Assembly: GCA_945881875.1 (NCBI GenBank)
Contig: CAMCVH010000002.1
Span: forward strand, 1 to 64,000
Direction of reading: 5' to 3'
DNA from: Polynucleobacter meluiroseus
GTDB taxonomy: Bacteria > Pseudomonadota > Gammaproteobacteria > Burkholderiales > Burkholderiaceae
DNA: 64,000 nucleotides
Below, in pieces: positions 44,801 to 54,103 of this stretch. The notes under the pieces are model-generated. The model had not been told where the DNA came from and ran no database searches. It saw nothing but the letters and a program-made list of their open reading frames with translations. Numbering within the stretch: the first letter of the stretch is position 1; the number at the start of each line of letters is the position of its first letter. Both the position numbers and the translations under genes were made by a program.

Positions 44801-45856
44801 TTACAATGGCTGAGGTCTCTGAATCACTTCAACCATCATTTCGATCAAATCTTTGGGTAGTTCAATTTCAATCGGTATTACCCAGACGCGTCCGTCATTT
44901 TTGTAAGCGTCTAATTGAGAACATTTTACGGCATCCTTTTCAGTTATGAGGATGATGTCGGCGATCTTTGATTCAAAAGGGTTAACTAAAAAATCATAGT
45001 GATCTGGAAGTGGAAGTGATTCAAATTTCAGACCGTGATAACTGAGCAAATTAAAGAATTTTTGTGGATGACCTAAACCGGCTGCCGCTAATATCTTAAG
45101 ATCATCTCTCTGCTGTAGCTCTGACAAAGTCATTGTGTTATCCGGTTGATTCAGTTGATAAGCTGCCTTGACTTTGATTGTTACTGAAAAGTTAGGGGCG
45201 TCGACCAGATAAGGTGTATTGAAATTTGAGTTGAGATCAATATTTAGAGTGTAATCACGAGGTCGATCAGGTGACTCCCTTAAGGGTCCAGCAGGAAGTA
45301 AATACTCATTACCCTCAGCTCTAGCATCGCGAACAACTAATTCAATATCACGGCCACCATCTCTGGCGGGCCATCTCTTTAAAGCGTAGTGCTGTAGACC
45401 ATCATCGCTGATGATGACATCAACTTGTGGGTAAGCTCCTAGGAGCGCTTTTGCTGTTTTCGTTCGATCGCCATGAACAAAAATAGGAATGTTTAGTTGA
45501 TCTAACTGTTGAGCCATATAACAAGGCTCATCACCCAAGTCTTTGGGTGATGATGCAGAACTCACTTCTTGAACTCCTTGAAGTTGTCCCTCGTAACCTC
45601 GTGAAATGATGCCGGGATGAAATCCCTTCATATGGAGTGCTTTGGCAAGAGCCATAACTGTTGGCGTCTTACCAGTGCCGCCCACGCGCAAGTTACCAAC
45701 AATAATCACGGGCACTGCTAGCACTTCACTTTTTAAAATATTGAGTTCGTAAAAACACCTTCTCACTGAGGTGAGCCAAGAAAAAATCGCGGTGAGAGGC
45801 CATATCAATTTTGCTATGACTCCACGTTTTTCCCAGAATTGAGGTGCTTGGCGCAT
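44801..45856 (-). CDS. lpxK: Tetraacyldisaccharide 4'-kinase
   Basis: Adds the 4'-phosphate in lipid A synthesis at the inner membrane. The 351-residue protein has an N-terminal membrane-associated helix ([20 protein letters not shown]), the P-loop [40 protein letters not shown] and [15 protein letters not shown]. It lies 26 bases after exbD. It makes the phosphate that the PAP2 proteins at 54104-56590 may later remove. Confidence 0.97.
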   Translation of the reverse strand: MRQAPQFWEKRGVIAKLIWPLTAIFSWLTSVRRCFYELNILKSEVLAVPVIIVGNLRVGGTGKTPTVMALAKALHMKGFHPGIISRGYEGQLQGVQEVSSASSPKDLGDEPCYMAQQLDQLNIPIFVHGDRTKTAKALLGAYPQVDVIISDDGLQHYALKRWPARDGGRDIELVVRDARAEGNEYLLPAGPLRESPDRPRDYTLNIDLNSNFNTPYLVDAPNFSVTIKVKAAYQLNQPDNTMTLSELQQRDDLKILAAAGLGHPQKFFNLLSYHGLKFESLPLPDHYDFLVNPFESKIADIILITEKDAVKCSQLDAYKNDGRVWVIPIEIELPKDLIEMMVEVIQRPQPL

Positions 45857-45882
45857 TGCTTTTGATGGACTCTCTTATTTGA

Positions 45883-46377
45883 TTACTTGTTTGTTGATTG
45901 AGTGGCAAATACAACTTGAGGAAGTCCGGCGTTTCTTGCGGCTTCCATGACGAGCATCACAGATTGATGGCTGGCTTTGCCATCTGCTGCAATGGTGACT
46001 ATTGGAGCTTTCTCATTCATGTTATTTGAAGGGCTGCTGTCACTTGAATCTATGATCCCAAAGTTTGGATTCAGTTCGCTCAACACCCGAGTTAATTCAC
46101 CATTCTTTACTCTTTTGCCATTCACTGCGATTCGACTGTCTGAAGTAATCGCTACAGAGATATCCTTAGCTTGGCCTTTAGAAATAACCCCCTCTGCATT
46201 GGGCAGAGTAATAGAGAGCTCTTGATAGCGAGTGAAGGTTGTGGAGATCATTAAAAAAATCAAAATGACCAATAACACATCAATAAACGGGATGAGATTG
46301 ATCTCTGGAGCGGTTGTTTGAGCGCCTGTTGCAGATTGTGCGAACAAGCTTTTACTAGAGGAGCTTTTAAATAGCAT
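45883..46377 (-). CDS. exbD: ExbD/TolR-family biopolymer transport protein
   Basis: This 164-residue protein has one helix: EINLIPFIDVLLVILIFLMI with the conserved aspartate, then a periplasmic domain (ITLPNAEGV, VTIAADGKASHQSVMLVMEA). It forms the proton-driven stator with the adjacent ExbB-like protein. A Ser/Asn-rich insertion (DSSDSSPSNNMNEK) interrupts the periplasmic domain. It probably drives a TonB located outside the window. Confidence 0.92.
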   Translation of the reverse strand: MLFKSSSSKSLFAQSATGAQTTAPEINLIPFIDVLLVILIFLMISTTFTRYQELSITLPNAEGVISKGQAKDISVAITSDSRIAVNGKRVKNGELTRVLSELNPNFGIIDSSDSSPSNNMNEKAPIVTIAADGKASHQSVMLVMEAARNAGLPQVVFATQSTNK

Positions 46378-46412
46378 TGATTGAACTTATAGAGTTTCTA
46401 GATGTCACGCAA

Positions 46413-47027
46413 TTAGGCGATTAGGTGTCGTAGTAATTTTTTAGCTGCAACTTCACACTCATGTTGGCGTTTTTCAGCCATCGATTTCAAAGCTCTCCAT
46501 CCTATGTAAGCTGGTATGGCGATTAAAAGACCAAAAGCCGTGTTGTATAAAGCAATCGAAATACCATGTGCTAATTGTTGAGGATTAGTGCTGCCGCCTT
46601 GCTGGCTTCCAAAAATCTCAATCATGCCAACTACCGTGCCAAACAAACCCAAAAGCGGAGCAATCGTTGCGATTGTTGCCAAGGCACCCATGTAACGATC
46701 TAGCAATAGATTGACATGACTTGCAGCCTCTTGCATGGACTCAATTATTTTTTCTTCATTAGAGCCTTTAGCCTTTTCCACCAAAGCTGCTGCCAAAATT
46801 TGCCCTAATGGAGCTGCATCAGCAAGAGCTTGAGTTGTTTGAGTGGCATTACTTGTAGTTAAAGCCTTGGAATTGGCTAATTGGATGGCCCCATCCAGTA
46901 AATGTGAGGGGGTCATCCGTTTTGCTTGTAAAAACCAAGCTCTCTCTAAAAGAATGGCTAGCCCAGCGATAGAAGTGATCAAAAGGGGCCAAACAGGCCA
47001 TCCAGCGGCGATTAAAATGTCATACAT
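46413..47027 (-). CDS. exbB: MotA/TolQ/ExbB proton channel protein
   Basis: This 204-residue, three-helix inner-membrane protein has AGWPVWPLLITSIAGLAILL followed by ERAWFLQ, then GALATIATIAPLLGLFGTVV and GM, then LAHGISIALYNTAFGLLIAI followed by PAY. It heads the leftward exbB-exbD-lpxK-Trm112-kdsB operon and is divergent from xseA across a region with DnaA-box-like sites. A second TolQ/TolR pair belongs to the Tol-Pal operon. Confidence 0.92.
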   Translation of the reverse strand: MYDILIAAGWPVWPLLITSIAGLAILLERAWFLQAKRMTPSHLLDGAIQLANSKALTTSNATQTTQALADAAPLGQILAAALVEKAKGSNEEKIIESMQEAASHVNLLLDRYMGALATIATIAPLLGLFGTVVGMIEIFGSQQGGSTNPQQLAHGISIALYNTAFGLLIAIPAYIGWRALKSMAEKRQHECEVAAKKLLRHLIA

Positions 47028-47080
47028 AACCTATACTGTAAACGAAGCTTTGAGCACAACTGTAAAACGCTCATCAAGCC

Positions 47081-47089
47081 TGTGGATAA
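47081..47089 (-). promoter_or_regulatory. Consensus DnaA box
   Basis: TGTGGATAA on the + strand is the complement of TTATCCACA, a perfect DnaA-box match, located 54 bases upstream of the exbB start in the exbB-xseA divergent region. It shares AGCCTGTGGATA with the second site at 47259. Confidence 0.55.
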
Positions 47090-47258
47090 CTATGTGAAAA
47101 ACTTTATTTAACATGTGTTCTAAACCATTGATTCTTCGTTGATGGAAAGCATTTAATTTAATTTAATTAATAAAATAACTATTAAAATCATATATTTGCA
47201 TTTTTCTTATTGGGTTTAAAGCAAATTGATGTAAGTTTTTCTTGATCTTGATTGAGCC

Positions 47259-47267
47259 TGTGGATAG
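47259..47267 (-). promoter_or_regulatory. Near-consensus DnaA box
   Basis: TGTGGATAG matches eight of nine DnaA-box positions and lies 45 bases before the xseA start. It is in the same orientation as the 47081 site, with an AT-rich stretch (TTTAATTTAATTAATAAAAT) between them. Confidence 0.45.
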
Positions 47268-47311
47268 TTATTAACCTAAGACCCTTATAAATACAAAATT
47301 AACCCTTAAAA

Positions 47312-48544
47312 ATGACTGAAATAACAAGAGAAATTATCGGGGTTGGCGATCTCAACCGCACCATCGCTGATGTGTTGGACAAATATATCGGTGATGTATG
47401 GGTTCGGGGGGAGATTTCTAACTTTAAAGCCTACGATAGTGGGCATTGGTATTTTTCTTTAAAGGATGCTGAGGGTCAAATTCGCTGCGTGATGTTCCGT
47501 GGTCGGAACGCCCAGGTTGGATTTTTACCCAAAGAGGGCGACTTAGTGGAAGTGGCCGCTAACGTCGGCATTTATGTTCCCAGAGGTGATATCCAACTGA
47601 ACGTCGGTATGATGCGCCGAGCAGGCCAGGGTGGTTTATACGAAGCTTTTTTAAAGTTAAAAGAGAAGTTGAACGCAGAGGGACTCTTTGACGAAACTAA
47701 TAAACGGTTAATACCCAAGCACCCAAAAGCAATCGCTGTTGTCACATCAGCTCAAGCAGCAGCCTTAAAGGATGTGTTAACAACTTTAGCTCGAAGAGCC
47801 CCTCACATCCCCGTCACGATCTATCCAACATTGGTCCAAGGGGTTGATGCACCCCCCGCGATTAAAGCTGCTCTGAGGGCTGCCTACGAGGATGCCAGTC
47901 AAGGGAATATAGAAGTCATCTTATTAGTGCGGGGTGGAGGCAGTATTGAGGACTTATGGGCATTCAATGATGAGTCCCTGGCTCGAATGATTACTGAATC
48001 TCCTGTGCCGATTATTTCTGGGGTAGGTCACGAGACTGATTTCACGATTGCTGATTTTGTCGCTGATTTAAGAGCGCCAACACCAACAGGTGCTGCAGAA
48101 TTAGCAACGCCTGATCGTCAGGCTCTGTTGCAAGATTTAGAGGTCTTGGCACAACGTATGACTGTTCGTGCATCACAAAGACTAGACCGAGAGGCGCAGC
48201 GCTTAGATCAGTTGTCATTACGACTATCACATGCTTTACCAAACCCGGATCGCATGAGAGATAAGGCAGCTCAGCTAAAAGCGCGCATAGACCAATCTTG
48301 GCAAGTGAGGGTCAAAGCCTATTATCAGCAACACCTAAGCTGGAATTCTCATTTGGAGTTGTTAAATCCTCAGAGAACGCTTGATCGGGGTTATGCCGTG
48401 ATTTTGGATTCGAATGAACAAGCTTTGAGAGATCCTACTGCGTTAAAAGCTGGAGAGCTCTTCAGTATTCACCTGGCTAAAGGAGTTAGCCAAGTTGAAT
48501 TAACAAAAGTGAGTTCTTTAGCAAAAAACTCTTCAAACGAATAG
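47312..48544 (+). CDS. xseA: Exodeoxyribonuclease VII large subunit
   Basis: This 410-residue single-strand exonuclease subunit has an N-terminal OB fold (DVWVRGEISNFKAYDSGHWY, FSLKDAEGQIRCVMFRG), then the catalytic region VVTSAQAAALKDVLTTLARR, VILLVRGGGSIEDLWAFNDE and ISGVGHETDFTIADFVAD, then a long helical region (about 275-370) and RGYAVI near the end. xseB is not in the window. It is followed by sodB. Confidence 0.96.
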   Translation: MTEITREIIGVGDLNRTIADVLDKYIGDVWVRGEISNFKAYDSGHWYFSLKDAEGQIRCVMFRGRNAQVGFLPKEGDLVEVAANVGIYVPRGDIQLNVGMMRRAGQGGLYEAFLKLKEKLNAEGLFDETNKRLIPKHPKAIAVVTSAQAAALKDVLTTLARRAPHIPVTIYPTLVQGVDAPPAIKAALRAAYEDASQGNIEVILLVRGGGSIEDLWAFNDESLARMITESPVPIISGVGHETDFTIADFVADLRAPTPTGAAELATPDRQALLQDLEVLAQRMTVRASQRLDREAQRLDQLSLRLSHALPNPDRMRDKAAQLKARIDQSWQVRVKAYYQQHLSWNSHLELLNPQRTLDRGYAVILDSNEQALRDPTALKAGELFSIHLAKGVSQVELTKVSSLAKNSSNE

Positions 48545-48600
48545 AATTACTCATTACGCAATTTTTGTAATTAATGATCGAGCTCAATTAGGAGATATCC

Positions 48601-49179
48601 ATGGAACATACCCTGCCACAATTGCCTTACGCCCTAGACGCGTTAGCACCACATATTTCTAAAGAAACTCTAGAGTTTCACTACGGTAAGCATCATCAAA
48701 CTTATGCAACAAACTTGAACAATTTGATCAAGGGTACAGAGTTTGAAAATATGAGCCTAGAAGATATTGTTAAAAAATCATCAGCTGGTGTTTTTAATAA
48801 TTCTGCACAAGTTTGGAATCACACTTTTTACTGGATGGGCTTAAAGCCTAACGGTGGTGGTGCCCCAACAGGTGCGTTAGCTGATGCTATCAACGCTAAG
48901 TTTGGTTCATTTGATAAATTCAAAGAAGAGTTCACCAAGTGTGCAGTTGGTACTTTTGGTTCAGGATGGGCTTGGTTAGTTAAAAAAGCTGACGGCTCAT
49001 TAGATTTAGTTTCTACAAGCAATGCAGCAACACCTTTAACGACAGATGCAAAGCCATTGTTAACATGTGATGTGTGGGAGCACGCTTACTACGTTGACTA
49101 CCGCAATGCCCGCCCTAAGTATGTCGAGGCATTTTGGAACTTAGTGAACTGGGAATTTGTTTCAAAGAACTTTGCCTAA
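48601..49179 (+). CDS. sodB: Superoxide dismutase, iron type
   Basis: This 192-residue cytoplasmic enzyme has [20 protein letters not shown] (first metal histidine), [19 protein letters not shown] (second histidine), GSGWAWLV, and [20 protein letters not shown] with the metal Asp and His. [10 protein letters not shown] and FGSGWAWL favour the Fe-type. AGGAG precedes the ATG and a strong terminator follows. Confidence 0.96.
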   Translation: MEHTLPQLPYALDALAPHISKETLEFHYGKHHQTYATNLNNLIKGTEFENMSLEDIVKKSSAGVFNNSAQVWNHTFYWMGLKPNGGGAPTGALADAINAKFGSFDKFKEEFTKCAVGTFGSGWAWLVKKADGSLDLVSTSNAATPLTTDAKPLLTCDVWEHAYYVDYRNARPKYVEAFWNLVNWEFVSKNFA

Positions 49180-49197
49180 TTAGTTTTCTGAAATACA

Positions 49198-49226
49198 AAA
49201 AAGGCCTTTCATTGAAAGGCCTTTTT
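49198..49226. terminator. Bidirectional intrinsic terminator between sodB and yajQ
   Basis: GGCCTTTC and GAAAGGCC pair around ATT, with A-run before and TTTTT after. It serves rightward sodB and probably leftward yajQ. Confidence 0.92.
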
Positions 49227-49248
49227 CTTTTGATATCAATTTATTACA

Positions 49249-49734
49249 TCAATCTCTAAAGTTGTTGAAGCCTAAAGGCGCTTCTTCAACGTCTTTACGA
49301 AGCAGAGCCATGACTTCTTGAAGATCATCGCGCTTCCCACCCGTGACGCGAACGGCATCACCCTGAATACTTGCTTGAACTTTAATCTTGCTATCTTTGA
49401 TGATGCGAACAATCTTTTTGGCGAGTTCAGTATTAATACCTTTTTGAACTTCGACGATTTGTTTTAATTTATCACCAGAAATCTTCTCTAGCTTGCCATC
49501 TTTTAGGAAGCGAACATCTACACCGCGTTTGGCAAGTTTGCTCAGGAGAACGTCTTTAACTTGTCGAAGCTTAAAGTCATCATCACCAAATAACATTAAC
49601 TCTTCCCCTTTATGTTCGATGCGAGCATCAGAACCTTTAAAGTCAAAGCGAGTCGAAATTTCTTTATTCGATTGTTCCAGAGCATTTTTTACTTCAATCA
49701 TGTCTGGTTCACATACAACGTCAAATGAGGGCAT
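49249..49734 (-). CDS. yajQ: YajQ family nucleotide-binding protein
   Basis: This 161-residue protein of two RNP-like domains starts [20 protein letters not shown] and contains [33 protein letters not shown] and [20 protein letters not shown], all family hallmarks. Members bind nucleotides, and in Xanthomonas bind cyclic di-GMP. Convergent with sodB; divergent from murB with 49 bases between starts. Confidence 0.95.
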   Translation of the reverse strand: MPSFDVVCEPDMIEVKNALEQSNKEISTRFDFKGSDARIEHKGEELMLFGDDDFKLRQVKDVLLSKLAKRGVDVRFLKDGKLEKISGDKLKQIVEVQKGINTELAKKIVRIIKDSKIKVQASIQGDAVRVTGGKRDDLQEVMALLRKDVEEAPLGFNNFRD

Positions 49735-49783
49735 ATTTCACCTAAAAATCTAAAGTAAAGTTAATCACAGTTAAGATTGTGGC

Positions 49784-50812
49784 ATGAAGATCGATTTACA
49801 CGCTACATTGCGTGCGCACAATACCTTTGGATTTGATGTTTCTGCCGATTATTTAGCCTATTTAACCGAGGCTAACGACATTCCCTTATTCATTCAAAAA
49901 GCCGAGGAGCAACAGGCGCCGTGGCAAGTTTTTGGGGGTGGTAGCAATTTAGTGTTGGCCGCTGATTTGCAGGGGTATACCGGTTTAATGCAGATTAAAG
50001 GGCGCCGCCTGCATGATCAGACCGATACTCATGTTTTCATTGAGGCTAAGGCTGGAGAAGATTGGCATGATTTCGTTGATTGGACACTGGAGCAAGGTTA
50101 TGGTGGTTTAGAAAATCTGGCTCTAATTCCGGGGACTGTGGGAGCAACACCCATCCAAAATATTGGTGCCTATGGACTAGAGTTATCTCAAGTTATGGAT
50201 AGCTTAGAAGCTTTTGATACAAAAACAAAAAAGTGGGTGAAATTAACAGTTGCACAATGTCAATTCTCTTATCGCCACAGTATTTTTAAAAATGATCCCA
50301 AGCGTTATATCGTGAGTTCAGTATGTTTCAAATTACCGAAGCTCTGGCAGCCAAACCTGACTTATGCAGAATTAGCAAAAGCATTTGCTGACAAGGTAGA
50401 GAAAAAACAAAAGATTACCCCCAGAGATATTTTTGATAAGGTATGCGAAATACGTTCTGCTAAATTGCCGAACCCAAAGATCTTGGGTAACTCAGGAAGT
50501 TTTTTCCATAACCCGATCGTTACATCTGATCAACATCAGGAATTAAAAAATCGCTATCCGAATTTAGTGGCATATCCAGCCAACTTAACAGGTGGTGATT
50601 GGAAGTTGGCCGCTGGTTGGTTAATTGATCAATGCGGCTTCAAAGGGTACCAAAGCGGGCGTGTTGGCGTTTACGAAAAGCAAGCATTGGTGTTGGTTAA
50701 TCATGGTGGCGGAACTGGTAAAGAGCTATTGGCTTTAGCTCAACAAATCCAAGTTAAAGTTTTTGACACTTTTCAAGTTCAACTCACCATTGAGCCAGTG
50801 ATTTATTCTTAA
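49784..50812 (+). CDS. murB: UDP-N-acetylenolpyruvoylglucosamine reductase
   Basis: This FAD enzyme makes UDP-MurNAc for peptidoglycan. The 342-residue type I protein shows WQVFGGGSNLVLA, GYGGLENLALIPGTVGATPI followed by QNIGAYG, CQFSYRHSIFK, LPNPKILGNSGSFFHNPIV and AGWLIDQCGFKG. Its stop overlaps the stop end of the opposing transporter gene by four bases. Confidence 0.97.
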   Translation: MKIDLHATLRAHNTFGFDVSADYLAYLTEANDIPLFIQKAEEQQAPWQVFGGGSNLVLAADLQGYTGLMQIKGRRLHDQTDTHVFIEAKAGEDWHDFVDWTLEQGYGGLENLALIPGTVGATPIQNIGAYGLELSQVMDSLEAFDTKTKKWVKLTVAQCQFSYRHSIFKNDPKRYIVSSVCFKLPKLWQPNLTYAELAKAFADKVEKKQKITPRDIFDKVCEIRSAKLPNPKILGNSGSFFHNPIVTSDQHQELKNRYPNLVAYPANLTGGDWKLAAGWLIDQCGFKGYQSGRVGVYEKQALVLVNHGGGTGKELLALAQQIQVKVFDTFQVQLTIEPVIYS

Positions 50813-51699
50813 ATGATGCTGAGCCAAAACGGCAACGTTATAGCTGCTAGTAGCGTCATCACTGAAATACAAACTGCAACCAATGCGCCATCACCTTTCA
50901 TGCGATTAACAAGAACATAAGCGCTGGTCGCTGTTGGAAGAGCTGCAAATAAAACTACATTTGTTAATTGAGCAGGTGGTAATTCAAAATAACGACCAAC
51001 AGTTAACGCGATAGCAGGACAAGCGATTAACTTGACGACAGTCCAATAAGTGATCAGAGCACCATCTTTTTTACTCTTAACCCACATCAATCCCGCGCCA
51101 ACGCTGAGAAGACCTAAAGCAATCGATGCTGACCCCAAGCGTTGAAAACTCATCGCTAGGTATTCCGGCATAGTTAGACCAAGAAGGTTGGTCGCTAAAC
51201 CCAAAACCGTTGCAATGATTAAAGGGTTCTTAATAATTTCTTTAAAGATGTGTGTTTCTGAATGTTTGGCCAAAGACCATACAGCTACAGCGTTAGCTAT
51301 AGGCACTAAGCAGCCACTAATGAGGGCCATCAGAGCCACACCTTCTTCACCTGCCATGCGACCGGCGGCAGCAAAAGCAATGTACGAATTAAAGCGAAAT
51401 GATGTTTGAAAGCCAGAAGAGAAGCTGAGATCGCTTGGTTTAAACAACCATTTTGATGAATAACCTAAAACCATGGCTGAGATAAAAGCAATACCTGCAA
51501 CCATTAACATGTCAGAAGTACCAGCCCAGTCAAAATTTGTTTTGTTAATAGAATGGAACAATAGGGCGGGGAATAGAAGGAAATAAACCAACTTTTCTGC
51601 AGCAGTCCAAATATCTTTATTAAGGGCTGAATAACGAACTAGTAGGAATCCCAGCAAAATCAGTAGAAAATCAGGAAGTAATAAAAATGCGGGGTTCAA
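50809..51699 (-). CDS. AEC family transporter (auxin efflux carrier type)
   Basis: This 296-residue, ten-helix inner-membrane permease has FLLLPDFLLILLGFLLVRYS at the start, LFPALLFHSI in helix 2, GFQTSFRFNSYIAFAAAGR (the family N-x-x-x motif) and LGLLSVGAGLMWVK. Substrates of bacterial members include malate and malonate; not determinable here. The longest frame runs to 51783, inside xerD; TTG at 51699 is chosen because it starts right before the first helix and leaves 27 bases to the divergent xerD ATG. Confidence 0.85.
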   Translation of the reverse strand: MNPAFLLLPDFLLILLGFLLVRYSALNKDIWTAAEKLVYFLLFPALLFHSINKTNFDWAGTSDMLMVAGIAFISAMVLGYSSKWLFKPSDLSFSSGFQTSFRFNSYIAFAAAGRMAGEEGVALMALISGCLVPIANAVAVWSLAKHSETHIFKEIIKNPLIIATVLGLATNLLGLTMPEYLAMSFQRLGSASIALGLLSVGAGLMWVKSKKDGALITYWTVVKLIACPAIALTVGRYFELPPAQLTNVVLFAALPTATSAYVLVNRMKGDGALVAVCISVMTLLAAITLPFWLSII

Positions 51700-51726
51700 T
51701 AGGGTCTCTTTTAGAATGAAAGTGCA

Positions 51727-52704
51727 ATGGTAGTCAAAAAAACAAATCTTGGTGCAAAAAATATTGAGTTGCCTGTGCAGCAAGCAAACAATATTTTAAT
51801 AGCAAGTCAGGAAGCTATTGACGCTTTTTGTGACGCCTGCTGGCTTGAGGATGGGCTTTCGAAAAATAGCTTATCTGCCTACCGGCGAGATTTACTTTTA
51901 TTTGCCCGCTGGTTGGACCTTGAGTTAGGTAAAGGTATTTATAGCGTTGATGCTACAGATGTCATGTCTTATATGGCTCATCGCCGTGCTGATAAGGCAA
52001 CAACTGCAAACCGACGTTTAACAGTTTTAAAACGATTTTATCGTTTAGGCATTAGAAAACACCTGATTAAAAATGATCCTTGCCTGAATTTAAGAGCTGC
52101 TAAACAAGCACCGAGGTTTCCAAAAACTTTGAGTGAGGCTCAGATTGAGGATTTATTAGCAGCGCCTGATGTCAACACGCCTCTTGGCCTGAGAGATCGA
52201 ACGATGCTGGAGTTAATGTATGCCAGTGGCCTGCGGGTTTCTGAGATCGTCAGTCTTAAAACAATTGAAGTGGGTTTGAATGAAGGTGTTGTTAGGATTG
52301 TCAGCGGTAAAGGTGGCAAGGAGCGCCTGGTACCCTTTGGGGGAGAGGCGGCTGACTGGATCCAAAAATACCTTACTAATGCACGCCCGCAATTATTAGA
52401 TATCAAAGGGAAGCCAAAAGGTAGTCAGGCCTTATTTTTAGCTAGGCATACCGGTGAAGGTATGACACGACAAGCTTTTTGGCACATCATCAAGCGCTAT
52501 GCCACTTTGGCTAACATTCAAGTACCTTTATCACCGCACACCTTGCGCCATGCTTTTGCAACCCATCTACTCAACCATGGTGCTGATTTAAGAGTGGTTC
52601 AATTATTATTAGGGCATGCGGATATATCCACGACACAAATTTATACACATGTAGCACGAGAGCGCTTAAAAAATATTCATCAACAACATCACCCTAGAGC
52701 TTAA
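51727..52704 (+). CDS. xerD: Site-specific tyrosine recombinase XerD
   Basis: This dimer-resolution recombinase acts at dif with XerC. The 325-residue protein has an N-terminal SAM-like core-binding domain ([20 protein letters not shown]), then the catalytic residues: R in [13 protein letters not shown] in [26 protein letters not shown] with H-x2-[17 protein letters not shown] with H and the nucleophile Y. An extra 25 residues at the N-terminus may be dispensable. Homology to XerD, not an integrase, is supported by the housekeeping position before plsY. Confidence 0.93.
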   Translation: MVVKKTNLGAKNIELPVQQANNILIASQEAIDAFCDACWLEDGLSKNSLSAYRRDLLLFARWLDLELGKGIYSVDATDVMSYMAHRRADKATTANRRLTVLKRFYRLGIRKHLIKNDPCLNLRAAKQAPRFPKTLSEAQIEDLLAAPDVNTPLGLRDRTMLELMYASGLRVSEIVSLKTIEVGLNEGVVRIVSGKGGKERLVPFGGEAADWIQKYLTNARPQLLDIKGKPKGSQALFLARHTGEGMTRQAFWHIIKRYATLANIQVPLSPHTLRHAFATHLLNHGADLRVVQLLLGHADISTTQIYTHVARERLKNIHQQHHPRA

Positions 52705-52706
52705 AT

Positions 52707-53318
52707 ATGACCCTGTTAGTTTTTAATTCTTTATTAATCTTAGCCGCTTACTTTATTGGGTCTATTTCTTTTGCAGTAGTGGTTAGTAAGGCTATGCAAT
52801 TACCTGACCCTCATTCTTATGGATCAGGTAATCCAGGTGCTACCAATGTTTTACGAACTGGAAATAAGTTAGCTGCAGTACTTACTCTATTGGGAGATGC
52901 TCTAAAAGGTTACTTTGCAATATTTTTAGCCAGGGCACTGATAGGTGTTGACACAGATTCTTGGGTATTGCCAACTGTTGCAGTAGCAGCATTCTTGGGA
53001 CATTTATTCCCTGTTTTTTATGGCTTTAAGGGTGGTAAGGGAGTTGCAACAGCTTTTGGAATTTTGTTGGGTATCAGCGCTTGGCTGGGGTTAGCCTCAT
53101 TATCAACTTGGTTGATTGTGGCCTTCTTTATACGTTATTCATCATTGGCTGCTTTGATGACCGCACTATTTGCACCCGTTTACTTCGTATTTTTATATGG
53201 CTTTCAGCCGATGGCGATGGCAATAACTGGCATGAGCGCGCTTTTAATTTGGCGTCATCAAGGAAATATTAAAAATTTATTGAATGGCACTGAGGGAAGA
53301 TTAGGTAGGAAAAAGTAA
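52707..53318 (+). CDS. plsY: Glycerol-3-phosphate acyltransferase PlsY
   Basis: This membrane enzyme uses acyl-phosphate to make lysophosphatidate. The 203-residue protein has about five helices and the motifs [29 protein letters not shown], and [15 protein letters not shown] with the conserved glycine-rich loops. It starts two bases after xerD and ends before a strong terminator. Confidence 0.97.
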   Translation: MTLLVFNSLLILAAYFIGSISFAVVVSKAMQLPDPHSYGSGNPGATNVLRTGNKLAAVLTLLGDALKGYFAIFLARALIGVDTDSWVLPTVAVAAFLGHLFPVFYGFKGGKGVATAFGILLGISAWLGLASLSTWLIVAFFIRYSSLAALMTALFAPVYFVFLYGFQPMAMAITGMSALLIWRHQGNIKNLLNGTEGRLGRKK

Positions 53319-53373
53319 AAAGGTTATATACAGAAAATAAAAATTAAAAATGTATAAATAAAAATACATTAAG

Positions 53374-53413
53374 AAAAAAAACCGCTCACTGAAATCTCAG
53401 AGAGCGGCTTTTT
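53374..53413. terminator. Bidirectional intrinsic terminator between plsY and usp
   Basis: CCGCTCACTGA and TCAGAGAGCGG pair with one A-A mismatch around AATC, with an A-run upstream and TTTTT downstream. It separates the convergent plsY and universal stress genes. Confidence 0.9.
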
Positions 53414-53432
53414 AATAAAAAATTATTTATGA

Positions 53433-53861
53433 TTATTTAATGATTAACACAGGTTGTTTAGCTTGAGATAAAACTTGAGTTGTGATTGAACCCATTACCA
53501 AGCTCATTAGAGAGCTGCGACCATGAGAGCCCATCACAATCATTTCAGCCTTTGAGGCTTTAGCCTCTTCAAGAATCGTATCAGCAACCGGTCCAACTTT
53601 TTGAACAAGCTTGTATTTGATACCGGCAGTGTCTAATTTAAAAAGGACAGCTTTTACCGCTTTCTTACCTTGATCTGCATACCATTCATTAATCGATTTT
53701 TTAGGAATGTATTGAGTTACCTCCAGTGGAATCACGTCTGCTTCAACATGGATGATTACTAAACTAGATCCCTTGGATGTCAACATATCAGCATGTTTAA
53801 TTAGATAATCAATAGCCTTTAAGCTGTGCTTTGAACCGTCAACTGATACTAAAACTTTTAT
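53433..53861 (-). CDS. Universal stress protein, apparent ATA start
   Basis: This is a UspA-type ATP-binding protein of 142 residues if translated from 53861. C-terminal GSHGRSSLMSLVMGS matches the G-x2-G-x9-G-S ATP motif, and the end QAKQPVLIIK is typical. The expected N-terminus, KVLVSVDGSKHSLKAIDYL, is encoded in frame before the first ATG (53786) but has no ATG, GTG or TTG: the frame upstream is ATA, CAC, GAT, GGG and then stop TAA. AAGGGG sits five bases before that ATA (53867-53872), a correct ribosome-binding distance. Starting at 53786 would give 117 residues without the first strand and nucleotide loop. So either ATA is used or the gene is damaged at its start codon. Confidence 0.8.
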   Translation of the reverse strand: MKVLVSVDGSKHSLKAIDYLIKHADMLTSKGSSLVIIHVEADVIPLEVTQYIPKKSINEWYADQGKKAVKAVLFKLDTAGIKYKLVQKVGPVADTILEEAKASKAEMIVMGSHGRSSLMSLVMGSITTQVLSQAKQPVLIIK

Positions 53862-54103
53862 GTGATCCCCTTACTTTATTAATATTTATATTGCTTATCT
53901 ATATTAAGCCATATTTGTCATACCTATGACCATTTTTATTGCAAAGTTAATCTCTAATTTAATCATCTAGTTCGAAAGTGAAACATAAAGAAGCTTCATT
54001 GAATTCAATCTCTTAAACTGCATGCGATAAATTAGCGGAGCATTAAAAGTGTAGTAGTATGGATTAGGTCAGATAGATTGAATAACAACAAGTAAAATGA
54101 GTT

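Noticed and set aside
53998..54009. ATTGAATTCAAT palindrome before the PAP2 gene as an operator
   Set aside because: A single 12-bp AT-rich palindrome is expected by chance and has no regulator gene beside it.
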